DNA of 64,000 nt, taken from positions 1,550,001 to 1,614,000 of the forward strand of contig OZ257257.1 of assembly GCA_965279705.1 (NCBI GenBank). The letters are read 5' to 3'. Of the stretch, positions 7,828-15,622 are shown in pieces. The stretch's first letter is position 1; every line of letters starts with the position of its first letter. A program made the translations under genes and the position numbers. The notes beneath the pieces are model-generated. The model had not been told where the DNA came from. It searched no databases and saw only the letters and a program-made list of their open reading frames with translations. This DNA is from Stagnimonas sp965279705 (GTDB taxonomy: Bacteria; Pseudomonadota; Gammaproteobacteria; Nevskiales; Nevskiaceae).

Positions 7828-9849
7828 ATGGTGAAAGAAGGCGAGCTGCTATGGACCCCGCGCGAGGACTTCGCGCGCAGCTCCAACATCGCGCACTACA
7901 TGGGCTGGCTGGCGCGCGAACGGGGCCGCAGCTTTGCCGACTACGCCGCACTCTGGGACTGGTCCGTGACCGATCTCGATGGCTTCTGGTCTTCGATCTG
8001 GGACTACTTCGGCGTGCAGTCCGCCGCACCCTATCGCAGCGTGCTGAGCAGCAAGGCCATGCCGGGCACGCAATGGTTCGAGGGCAGTCGCGTCAATTAC
8101 GCCGAACACCTGCTGCGCTACGAGGCCAAGGCGGCGCCTGGCGAGACGGCTATTCATCACTGCACCGAAAACCGCGCGCTGGCGAAGATGAGCTGGCAGG
8201 AGATGGGCCGCCAGGTGCGTATCGTCGCGACCCAATTGCGCAAGCTCGGTATCGTTCCCGGTGACCGCGTGGTGAGCTACATGCCCAACGTGCCGGAGAC
8301 GGCAATTGCCATGATGGCGACCACCGCGATTGGCGCGGTGTGGTCATCGGCAGCACCTGAGTTCGGCACCAAGACGGTGACCGAGCGCTTTGCGCAGATC
8401 GCGCCCAAGCTCCTGTTCGCCGCCGATGGTTATCGCTTTGGCGGCAAGAACTTCAAGCGCGAATCCGAGGTGCGCAGCATCATCGCCGAGCTGCCCACGC
8501 TCGAATGCGTGGTGTGGCTGCCGTATCTCGAACCGGCACTGCCGCCACCCGAGCTGGCCAACGTCATCGCTTGGGATGCGCTGCTCGATCACCCCGACAT
8601 TGCGCGCGAAGCCTTTCGCTACGAACACGTCGCACACGACCACCCGCTGTGGGTGGTGTTTTCATCCGGCACCACCGGCCTGCCCAAGGCTATCGTGCAC
8701 AGTCACGTCGGTGTGCTGGTCGAGCACCTGAAGCTCATGCACTTCCATCTGGGCCTCAAGCCTGGCAGCGTGATGTTCTTCTACTCGACGACGGGCTGGA
8801 TGATGTGGAACCTGCTGCTCGCCGCCTTCGTCACCGGCTCGGCGGTGGTGCTCTATGACGGCAACCCCGCACACCCCTCACTCGATTTTCTCTGGCAGCT
8901 CGCAGCTGATACCGGCGCCACATCATTCGGCGCCAGTCCCACCTATGTGCAGATGATGGAGAAGGCCGGCCTCGAACCCGGCAAGCTCTATGACCTCTCT
9001 CGACTTGAATCCATCGTCGTGGCCGGTGCGCCGTCCACGCCAGAGACCTTTGCCTGGTTTTACCGCTGCGTGAAGCAGGATCTGTGGGTGACCTCGCAGT
9101 CCGGCGGAACGGAAATCTGCTCGGGCTTCGTCGGTGCCGTGCCCTTGTTGCCGGTGTATGCCGGTGAGATACAGACCCGCATGCTCGGCATGGATGTGCA
9201 TGCCTGGCGCGACGACGGCAGCGGCGAGGTGGTGGACGAAGTAGGAGAGTTGGTGGTGACGCATCCCTTCCCGTCGATGCCGATCAAGTTCTGGAACGAT
9301 GCCAACGACAAGCGCTATCGCGAGTCGTACTTCGAGGTGTTCCCCGGCGTCTGGCGACACGGCGATTTCATCAAGATCAATGCACGCGGCGGCTGCTACA
9401 TCTATGGCCGCAGTGATTCCACGCTCAACCGCTACGGCGTGCGCATCGGCACCGCGGAAATCTATCGCGCCGTCGAGCAGCTGCCCGAGATCGCCGACAG
9501 CCTCATCGTCTGCTGCGAGCTACCGGGCGGGCATTTCTTCATGCCGCTGTTCATCAAGCTCAAGCCCGAGGCCATGCTCAACGACGCACTCGTGCAGCGC
9601 ATCGGCCGGAAGCTGCGCGAGGATTGCAGCCCGCGCCATGTGCCGGACCGCATCTACGCCATCGAGCAGATTCCCTACACGCTCACCGGCAAGAAGATGG
9701 AAGTGCCGGTGCGCAAGATATTGATGGGCTGGCCACTGGAAAAAGCCGCAAGCCGCGACGCGATGATGAACCCGCCGGCCATCGATTACTTCGTTCGCTT
9801 CGCCCAGGAATCCATCGATTACCAGTGGCGTGCGGCGGCGGCTGCATAA
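7828..9849 (+). CDS. Acetoacetyl-CoA synthetase-type acyl-CoA ligase
   Basis: A 673-aa adenylate-forming enzyme. The N-terminus (LWTP, YMGWL, DYAALWDWSV, NYAEHLL) is the acetoacetate-CoA ligase cap; the P-loop-like SSGTTGLPKAIVHSH lies near residues 283-297, followed by TTGWMMWN and, near the C-terminus, the swinging-domain lysine in LTGKKMEVPVRK. It would convert the beta-keto acid made by the carboxylase (acetoacetate if the ketone is acetone) plus CoA and ATP to the 3-ketoacyl-CoA, which thiolase then cleaves. No thiolase is in the window. Benzoylacetate-CoA ligase of anaerobic acetophenone catabolism is related, so the substrate is open. Ribosome site gggag is 7 nt upstream. Confidence 0.88.
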   Translation: MVKEGELLWTPREDFARSSNIAHYMGWLARERGRSFADYAALWDWSVTDLDGFWSSIWDYFGVQSAAPYRSVLSSKAMPGTQWFEGSRVNYAEHLLRYEAKAAPGETAIHHCTENRALAKMSWQEMGRQVRIVATQLRKLGIVPGDRVVSYMPNVPETAIAMMATTAIGAVWSSAAPEFGTKTVTERFAQIAPKLLFAADGYRFGGKNFKRESEVRSIIAELPTLECVVWLPYLEPALPPPELANVIAWDALLDHPDIAREAFRYEHVAHDHPLWVVFSSGTTGLPKAIVHSHVGVLVEHLKLMHFHLGLKPGSVMFFYSTTGWMMWNLLLAAFVTGSAVVLYDGNPAHPSLDFLWQLAADTGATSFGASPTYVQMMEKAGLEPGKLYDLSRLESIVVAGAPSTPETFAWFYRCVKQDLWVTSQSGGTEICSGFVGAVPLLPVYAGEIQTRMLGMDVHAWRDDGSGEVVDEVGELVVTHPFPSMPIKFWNDANDKRYRESYFEVFPGVWRHGDFIKINARGGCYIYGRSDSTLNRYGVRIGTAEIYRAVEQLPEIADSLIVCCELPGGHFFMPLFIKLKPEAMLNDALVQRIGRKLREDCSPRHVPDRIYAIEQIPYTLTGKKMEVPVRKILMGWPLEKAASRDAMMNPPAIDYFVRFAQESIDYQWRAAAAA

Positions 9850-9888
9850 CCTGACTTCATCCCCAAAAAAAGACCGAGGAGAACACCC

Positions 9889-11007
9889 ATGAGCAGCAAG
9901 AAACCCGTCGTCATCTATGGCGTCAATGGCTACACCGGCCGTCTGGTCGCGGAGTATCTACGCGAGTACCGCATGTCCTTCATCGCGGCCGGCCGCGATG
10001 CGAAGAAGATTAAGGAAGTGCTCGACAAAGTGCCGGGCATCGAGAATGCCGAGTACGAGATTGTGGAGGTGGAGCACACCACCGCAGCACTCACCAAGCT
10101 GCTCACCGGCACCAAGGTGCTGTGCAACATGGTCGGCCCCTTCATGAATCTCGGTGGTGAGGCCGTGGAGGCCTGCCTGGCGGCGGGCGTGCACTACACC
10201 GACACCAACGGCGAGCAGAACTGGATGCTGCACGCCGAGAAAACCTGGGGCGAAAAGTTTGCCAAGAAGGGCCTACTGCTGGCCCCCGGCATCGCGCAGA
10301 TGTACACCACGGGCGAGATCGCAGCGAACATCTGCCTTGAAACGCCGGGGCTCGATTCACTCGACATCCTGGTGCTGTGGAAAGGCTTCCCCACCTACGC
10401 CTCGACGCAGACCATCTTCAGCATCCTGACGGCGGATTTCTTCCACCTCGAACAGAAGCAGTACGTGCAGTGGTCGCCGTACGCCAAGGCTGAAGTGGTG
10501 GTGCCGGGCCAGCACGCCACTGCGATGGCGCTGCCCTGGGGCGGCACGGCGCACCCGGTGTGGTTCAAGAACGATCCGCGCGTCGCCAACTGCAAGGCAA
10601 TGGGCGGCGTGTTCGAGCGCACGGTGATGGAGGGCGTAGTGCAGATCGTCGGTGTGGTGGAAGAGCAGATAAAGAAAATGCCGAAGGAGCAGCAGGCGAA
10701 AGCGCTCAGTGACATGGCGGCCAGCCTGCAGGCCGGCATGCCGCCGCGCGAGAACCAGCGCATCAACACTTCGGTGGATTCGGTGCACGCCACCGGCCCG
10801 GGAGGCAAGCACGTGCACTGCGTGATTCACGGCACCTGCAACTACAAGCAGACCGGACTCTTGCAGGCCTATGTGGCGTATCACCTCTGCCAGGCGCCGC
10901 CGCTGCGAGTGGGGTTTGCCTCTGGCTGCCAAGCGTTCGGCTACAAGCCGCTGCTGGGCGCGCTGCAATCGTTCGGTCTGGTCGGGGAGCCCGTCGTCAC
11001 GCGCTAA
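9889..11007 (+). CDS. Saccharopine dehydrogenase-like NAD(P)-binding protein
   Basis: A 372-aa protein with an N-terminal Rossmann fold: VVIYGVNGYTGRLVAEYL near residues 6-23 is the GxxGxxG dinucleotide motif typical of saccharopine-dehydrogenase-like and trans-acting enoyl-reductase families. Later motifs (CNMVGPFMNLGGEAVEACL, HYTDTNGEQ) are also family-like. The last ~170 residues are less familiar. True lysine-biosynthetic saccharopine dehydrogenase is unlikely in this context. It is preceded by a good ribosome site (gaggagaa), 39 bp after the CoA ligase. A reductase acting on a ketone-pathway intermediate is inferred from context only. Confidence 0.75.
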   Translation: MSSKKPVVIYGVNGYTGRLVAEYLREYRMSFIAAGRDAKKIKEVLDKVPGIENAEYEIVEVEHTTAALTKLLTGTKVLCNMVGPFMNLGGEAVEACLAAGVHYTDTNGEQNWMLHAEKTWGEKFAKKGLLLAPGIAQMYTTGEIAANICLETPGLDSLDILVLWKGFPTYASTQTIFSILTADFFHLEQKQYVQWSPYAKAEVVVPGQHATAMALPWGGTAHPVWFKNDPRVANCKAMGGVFERTVMEGVVQIVGVVEEQIKKMPKEQQAKALSDMAASLQAGMPPRENQRINTSVDSVHATGPGGKHVHCVIHGTCNYKQTGLLQAYVAYHLCQAPPLRVGFASGCQAFGYKPLLGALQSFGLVGEPVVTR

Positions 11008-11016
11008 GCTCGCTCG

Positions 11017-12036
11017 ATGAGCACAGCCGAAAGCAACCGCCGCATCGTCCTCGCCGCACGGCCGCACGGCCAGCCCACGCCGGAATGCTTCCGGCTCGAA
11101 ACCACGGTCATGCCTGAGGTGGGCGAGGGCGAAGTGCTGCTGCGCACGCGCTACCTCTCGCTCGACCCCTACATGCGTGGGCGGATGAGCGAGGGGCCGT
11201 CCTATGCCGAGCCGGTGGCGCTCGGCGCAGTCATGTGTGGCATGGCCGTGTGTCGCGTCGAGACCAGTCGCGCTGAGGGTTTTGCCGTCGGCGATCATGT
11301 CATGGCCTTCACCGGCTGGCAGGACTACGCCGTGGTCGCTACCGAGGGCCTCGTCAAACTCGATGCCGAGGCGGCACCACTCTCCTGGTATCTCGGCGTG
11401 CTCGGCATGCCGGGGCTCACGGCCTATGTCGGGCTGCTCGATATCGGTAAGCCCAAACCGGGAGAGACCGTGGTGGTCGCCGCCGCCACCGGGCCGGTGG
11501 GTGCCACCGTCGGGCACATCGCCAAGCTCAAGGGTTGCCGTGTGGTAGGCATTGCCGGCGGCAGCGAGAAATGCGAATACGCGGTGCAGGAACTGGGCTT
11601 CGATGCCTGCTTGGATCACTACCGCGAAGACCTGCCGCAGCAACTGGCGGATGCCTGCGGCAAGGGGATCGATATCTATTTCGAGAACGTCGGCGGCCAT
11701 GTGCTCGAAGCCGTCGTACCGCACCTCAACGTCGGTGCGCGCGTGCCGGTGTGCGGGCTGATTGCCTGGTACAACCTCACGGAAGCACCCGGTGGCCCCG
11801 ACAGGTTGCCGGCGCTGATGCGCACGGTGCTGACACGGCGGGTGACGATGCAGGGCTTCATCGTCGGTGACCACAAGCACCGGCGCCAGGAGTTCATCCA
11901 CAACATGAGTGGCTGGCTCAAAGCCGGTCAGGTCAAATATCGTGAAGACCTCATCGAAGGCTTGCAGCACGCCCCCAATGCGCTCATCGGTCTGCTCAAG
12001 GGCAGCAATTTCGGCAAGCTGGTGGTGGCAGTCTGA
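11017..12036 (+). CDS. NADP-dependent oxidoreductase, zinc-free MDR (LTB4 12-hydroxydehydrogenase-like)
   Basis: A 339-aa medium-chain reductase. The YLSLDPYMRGRM segment near residues 45-56 and the AATGPVGATVGHIAKLKG cofactor loop near residues 152-169 are hallmarks of the leukotriene-B4-dehydrogenase / 2-alkenal reductase / CurA branch, which reduces alpha,beta-unsaturated ketones or aldehydes with NADPH and lacks catalytic zinc. It starts 9 bp after the preceding gene and seems to be the last gene of the ketone operon; the next gene is 76 bp on. An enone reductase would allow unsaturated ketones to enter the same carboxylation route. Confidence 0.82.
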   Translation: MSTAESNRRIVLAARPHGQPTPECFRLETTVMPEVGEGEVLLRTRYLSLDPYMRGRMSEGPSYAEPVALGAVMCGMAVCRVETSRAEGFAVGDHVMAFTGWQDYAVVATEGLVKLDAEAAPLSWYLGVLGMPGLTAYVGLLDIGKPKPGETVVVAAATGPVGATVGHIAKLKGCRVVGIAGGSEKCEYAVQELGFDACLDHYREDLPQQLADACGKGIDIYFENVGGHVLEAVVPHLNVGARVPVCGLIAWYNLTEAPGGPDRLPALMRTVLTRRVTMQGFIVGDHKHRRQEFIHNMSGWLKAGQVKYREDLIEGLQHAPNALIGLLKGSNFGKLVVAV

Positions 12037-12111
12037 GCGCATTGCGGCAGCGGACTGCGCAACGGGACACGCTATTCAGCACCGGATGGTGAACAGCGTG
12101 TACACAGTGCC

Positions 12112-12963
12112 ATGCACTTGCCAAACGCCCCATCGGTTTCCCTGTCGCCACTCGCGTCCGAGAGCGACGCTGCACGCCTGACGGCACCGTCTTCACGCCT
12201 CGTGCTGCCAGGTACCGATCTGCGGCTGCGGGTACTCAGCTACAACATTCAGGTCGGCTTGCAGACGGGCCACTACGGCCATTACGTCACGCGTGCCTGG
12301 CGACATGCCCTGCCAGCGCCGGGCATGCACCGCAATCTCGACCGTATTGCCGAGCTGCTGCGCGACTACGACTTCGTGGCCATCCAGGAGGCCGATGCCG
12401 GCAGCCTGCGCACGCAGTTCACCAACCAGGTGGAATACCTCGCACGCAAGGCGGGCTTCGCGCATTGGGGCTTGTCGGTAACCCGCGACCTGCGCCCGGT
12501 AGCGCGGCATGCGCTGGCGTTCCTGAGCCGCTACGCACCGGCGCAGGTGGATGAGCATGTGCTGCCGTCGACCTTGCCGGGTCGTCGCGCGATGCGCATC
12601 GTGTTGGGGCCCGAGGCCGGTGGCCTGCAACTGCTAGTGGCGCATCTTTCGCTGAGCCGCGGTGCGCAGCACGCCCAACTCGACTATCTCAACCGGCTGG
12701 TACCGGCCCAGGGGCCGGTGCTGCTGCTGGGCGATCTCAACTGCGATGCCGCTGTACTGCGCCTGCATGCGCAGGCCAGCGGTGGGCGCCTGCGGGTGGC
12801 GGACGAGACGCCGCTGACCTTCCCCAGCTGGCAGCCGCGGCGCAGCCTCGATCACATCCTGCATACGCCGGAGCTGACGCTGCACCGGCTGCACGCGCTG
12901 CCGCATGCGATCAGCGATCACCTGCCGCTGGCGGCCGAAGTCGGCCTGCTGCTGCCGCCATGA
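12112..12963 (+). CDS. Endonuclease/exonuclease/phosphatase family protein
   Basis: A 283-aa protein with the metal-dependent EEP fold. Visible signature residues are the early Asn in LSYNIQVG (residue ~46), the Glu in AIQEAD (~88), LLLGDLNCD (~203-211) and the C-terminal SDHLPL (~269). No obvious signal peptide. The stop overlaps the start of the cardiolipin synthase gene (ATGA), a common pairing in Proteobacteria, and suggests a phosphodiesterase role on phospholipid-related or nucleic-acid substrates. The exact substrate is unknown. Confidence 0.85.
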   Translation: MHLPNAPSVSLSPLASESDAARLTAPSSRLVLPGTDLRLRVLSYNIQVGLQTGHYGHYVTRAWRHALPAPGMHRNLDRIAELLRDYDFVAIQEADAGSLRTQFTNQVEYLARKAGFAHWGLSVTRDLRPVARHALAFLSRYAPAQVDEHVLPSTLPGRRAMRIVLGPEAGGLQLLVAHLSLSRGAQHAQLDYLNRLVPAQGPVLLLGDLNCDAAVLRLHAQASGGRLRVADETPLTFPSWQPRRSLDHILHTPELTLHRLHALPHAISDHLPLAAEVGLLLPP

Positions 12964-14399
12964 GCAGTCTCTTCGAGCATGAGGTAGTGCGCTGGCTGCT
13001 GCTGGCGATCTACACCGTCAGTGCGGTCGTCACCGCCTCGCATGCACTGCTGCACAAGCGCGACCCGCGCTCGGCTTGGGGCTGGATCGCTGCCTGCTGG
13101 TTGTTCCCGCTCGCAGGCGCAATCTTGTATTACCTGTTCGGCGTCAATCGCCTGCTACAGCGCGCGAAAAAGCTGATGGGCACGCCGCCGCCGCTCACTG
13201 CCACGGCGCATGAAACGCCCAGCCCGCGTCTGCTGAGCGTGGTCGGGGTTGATCCGGTCGAGCTGCGCGAGCTGGTGCGCATTGGTGGGGCGATGACCAC
13301 GCTGCCACTCGCATTCGGTAACCGTGTCGAGATGTTGCGCAACGGTGAGCAGGCTTACCCCGCCATGCTGAAAGCCATTGCCGAGGCGCAGCAGAGCATC
13401 GACCTCTGCACCTACATTTTCGAAGCCGGCACCGTCGGGGACGAGTTTGTGGCCGCCCTGATCGCCGCCCACGCGCGCGGCGTGCAGGTGCGGGTGCTGG
13501 TGGACGGCATGTCGGCCTTATTTTTTGCCAGCTCGGTGCATCAACAGTTGCAGGCGAAGGGTGTGCAGACGGCGCGGTTTCTACCGCCGCGCTGGTTCCC
13601 GCCCATGCTGCACGTCAACCTGCGCAACCACCGCAAGCTGCTGGTGCTGGATAGCCGCAGTGCCTTTACCGGCGGCATGAACATCCGCGATGCCCACCTG
13701 CTCAGCGCGCCGAAGGACGAGGCGACGGCGGACCTTCAGTTCCGCCTGCAAGGTCCGGTGGTACAGCAGCTGGAGCAGTGTTTCATCGACGACTGGCAGT
13801 TCGCCACGGGCGAGTCGATCAGCCGCAATGTGCAGACGCCGGGCGAGGGCGATACGGCGTGTCGGGTGATCACCGACGGCCCCAATGAAGACCTCGACAA
13901 GCTGGTGATGATTCTCACCGGCGCGCTCGCCAACGCCCATCACCGCGTGCTGATTCTCACGCCGTATTTCATCCCTAACGCTGCCCTCCTGGCGGCGATG
14001 CAGGCGGCGGCACTTCGCGGTGTCGAGGTGCATCTGCTGCTGCCCGCGCGCAGCGACCAGCGCTATGTCGACTGGGCGGCGCACAAGTATCTCGAACAGC
14101 TGCTGCACCACCAGGTGAAGGTCTGGCTGCAACCGGCACCGTTCGCGCATACGAAGCTGTTCGTGGTGGATGGCTTCTATGCCCAGATCGGCTCCGCCAA
14201 CCTCGACCAGCGTAGCCTGCGTCTCAACTTCGAGCTGGTGGTGGAGTTGTACGACCGCAACTTCGTGCAGACGCTGGCGGACTATGCGGAATCAGCGCGT
14301 GCGCAGTCGGCACCGCTGACGCTGGCACAGCTCGACAGTCGCTCGTTGGCCGTGCGGTTGCGCGACAGCCTGTGCTGGTTGTTCTCGCCCTATCTCTGA
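12960..14399 (+). CDS. cls: Cardiolipin synthase, phospholipase D family
   Basis: A 479-aa membrane enzyme that joins two phosphatidylglycerols into cardiolipin. The N-terminus holds two hydrophobic segments (around residues 9-30 and 41-62, ending in YYLFGVNRLL) as in ClsA. Two HKD motifs follow: HRKLLVLD near residue 223 with GGMN downstream, and HTKLFVVD near residue 397 with GSANLDQRS downstream. Length equals the usual ~480 aa. Translationally coupled to the EEP-fold gene and convergent with the AraC-family gene; only 25 bp separate the two stops. Confidence 0.92.
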   Translation: MSSLFEHEVVRWLLLAIYTVSAVVTASHALLHKRDPRSAWGWIAACWLFPLAGAILYYLFGVNRLLQRAKKLMGTPPPLTATAHETPSPRLLSVVGVDPVELRELVRIGGAMTTLPLAFGNRVEMLRNGEQAYPAMLKAIAEAQQSIDLCTYIFEAGTVGDEFVAALIAAHARGVQVRVLVDGMSALFFASSVHQQLQAKGVQTARFLPPRWFPPMLHVNLRNHRKLLVLDSRSAFTGGMNIRDAHLLSAPKDEATADLQFRLQGPVVQQLEQCFIDDWQFATGESISRNVQTPGEGDTACRVITDGPNEDLDKLVMILTGALANAHHRVLILTPYFIPNAALLAAMQAAALRGVEVHLLLPARSDQRYVDWAAHKYLEQLLHHQVKVWLQPAPFAHTKLFVVDGFYAQIGSANLDQRSLRLNFELVVELYDRNFVQTLADYAESARAQSAPLTLAQLDSRSLAVRLRDSLCWLFSPYL

Positions 14400-14424
14400 A
14401 TCAGCCAGTGAACTTAAGCCAGCT

Positions 14425-15423
14425 TCAGTAGCCGCCTTCCTGCTTGCGAAACTCACCTGGCGTGACACCGGTCCAGCGGCGAAACGCGTTCTGAAACGTG
14501 CTCTGCTCGGTGTAGCCGAGCAGGAAGGCGATCTGGCTGAGCGAAGCCCCGCCTTCGCGCAACAGCGCCTCAGCCCGCACGCGACGCACGGCATCGAGCG
14601 CGCTCTGAAAACTCTCGCCTTCGGCGGACAGTCTTCGCTGCAGGGTGCGCGCCGTGATGCCGAGTGCGGCGGCGGCGTGGTCCAGTGTGGCGTGACCATT
14701 CGCCAGACGGGTGCCCAGCAGCGCTTGCAGCCGGTGTATCAAGCGCTGCTCGCCAGAGAGTGTCGCCAGCAGGGCCTGCGCGCGATCTTCCACCTGGCGG
14801 CGCAGCTCTTCATCGGCGGCGACCACCGGCAGTGCAAGGTAATGGCGGGGGAAGACCAGCTTGCTCTGAGGCTGCCCGTAGCGCACCACACCGCCGAAGA
14901 TCTGCGCGTGCGCGGAGTCGTGCGTGGGTCGAGCGAAGTGAAAGTGCACATCGAAGGTCAGATCGCTGCGGCCCGAAAGCCAGCGCATGAAGTTGGCGCG
15001 CGCCGCCAGCATGAACTGAGCCACCACGCCGGGTGCCGGCGTGTCGTACGGCCATTGCCAGAGCAGATGCGCCGCCTCGCCCTCAAACGTCAGCACCGGC
15101 TGGCCGATCTGCCCCAGCAGGCGGATGTAGCGGGCGAGCTGGGAATACACCTCTTCCAGAGTCGCGCAGTTCATCAGCACGTGGCCCAGCACGCCGAGAT
15201 GACGCAGATGCAGGCTGGCACCGGCTTGCGCGGGCAGGGCGGGTTCGTCGAGTGCGGCGATGGCGGCGTCAAGCATGGCGACCCAATCGGCCATGGAGAC
15301 TTCGGCATGGCCCTTGGCGGTATCGAGCTCGGTGAGTTTGCCGGCCGTGAGCAGCGTTGCCGGGTCGAGCCCGCGCGCACGCAGGTAGTCGATCAGCCCG
15401 CGCGCGTAGAAGGCCGCGATCAA
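14425..15423 (-). CDS. AraC-family transcriptional regulator (OruR-type)
   Basis: About 332 aa. The N-terminal half resembles the arabinose-binding-like domain of OruR-type regulators (YLRARGLDPATLL, GVLGHVLMNCATLEE). The C-terminus has the two AraC HTHs: LDHAAAALGITARTLQRRL and a second ending LLGYTEQSTFQNAFRRWTG(V)TPGEFR. No ATG fits; the open frame runs much further upstream but overlaps the divergent lipoprotein start, so I place the start at the TTG at 15423. The gene is divergent from the lipoprotein operon at 15623, which it probably controls. The true start could be a few codons off. Confidence 0.8.
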   Translation of the reverse strand: MIAAFYARGLIDYLRARGLDPATLLTAGKLTELDTAKGHAEVSMADWVAMLDAAIAALDEPALPAQAGASLHLRHLGVLGHVLMNCATLEEVYSQLARYIRLLGQIGQPVLTFEGEAAHLLWQWPYDTPAPGVVAQFMLAARANFMRWLSGRSDLTFDVHFHFARPTHDSAHAQIFGGVVRYGQPQSKLVFPRHYLALPVVAADEELRRQVEDRAQALLATLSGEQRLIHRLQALLGTRLANGHATLDHAAAALGITARTLQRRLSAEGESFQSALDAVRRVRAEALLREGGASLSQIAFLLGYTEQSTFQNAFRRWTGVTPGEFRKQEGGY

Positions 15424-15499
15424 CGCTTTCTCGCGTGGCGCGTTTAGGGAAACAAGAACGGGTTTGCGTGACGTCTTCAGTGTCGTGATTTCGCAATGG

Positions 15500-15518
15500 C
15501 TTGGCGTGTATCGCCAAG
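15500..15518. promoter_or_regulatory. Inverted repeat in the divergent AraC/lipoprotein promoter region
   Basis: A perfect 7-bp inverted repeat, cttggcg / cgccaag, with a 5-bp spacer, sits in the 199-bp gap between the AraC-type gene and the divergently read lipoprotein gene. A gtgcac hexamer also occurs twice (15535 and 15570) with an A7 tract between. Position and symmetry suggest a regulator site; binding is inference. Confidence 0.35.
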
Positions 15519-15622
15519 ATAGCGCGCTGGGGATGTGCACACTAGCCTCACAAAAAAACCAAAGGTTGCGTGCACGGATGCGCGACCCGTTATAGGCGGT
15601 ATGCGCCGCCGGAGGAGTCACC

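Noticed and set aside
10357..12042. A 561-codon minus-strand open frame opposite two oxidoreductase genes
   Set aside because: The plus-strand genes have clear families; the antisense frame is His/Arg-rich nonsense caused by GC-rich codons.
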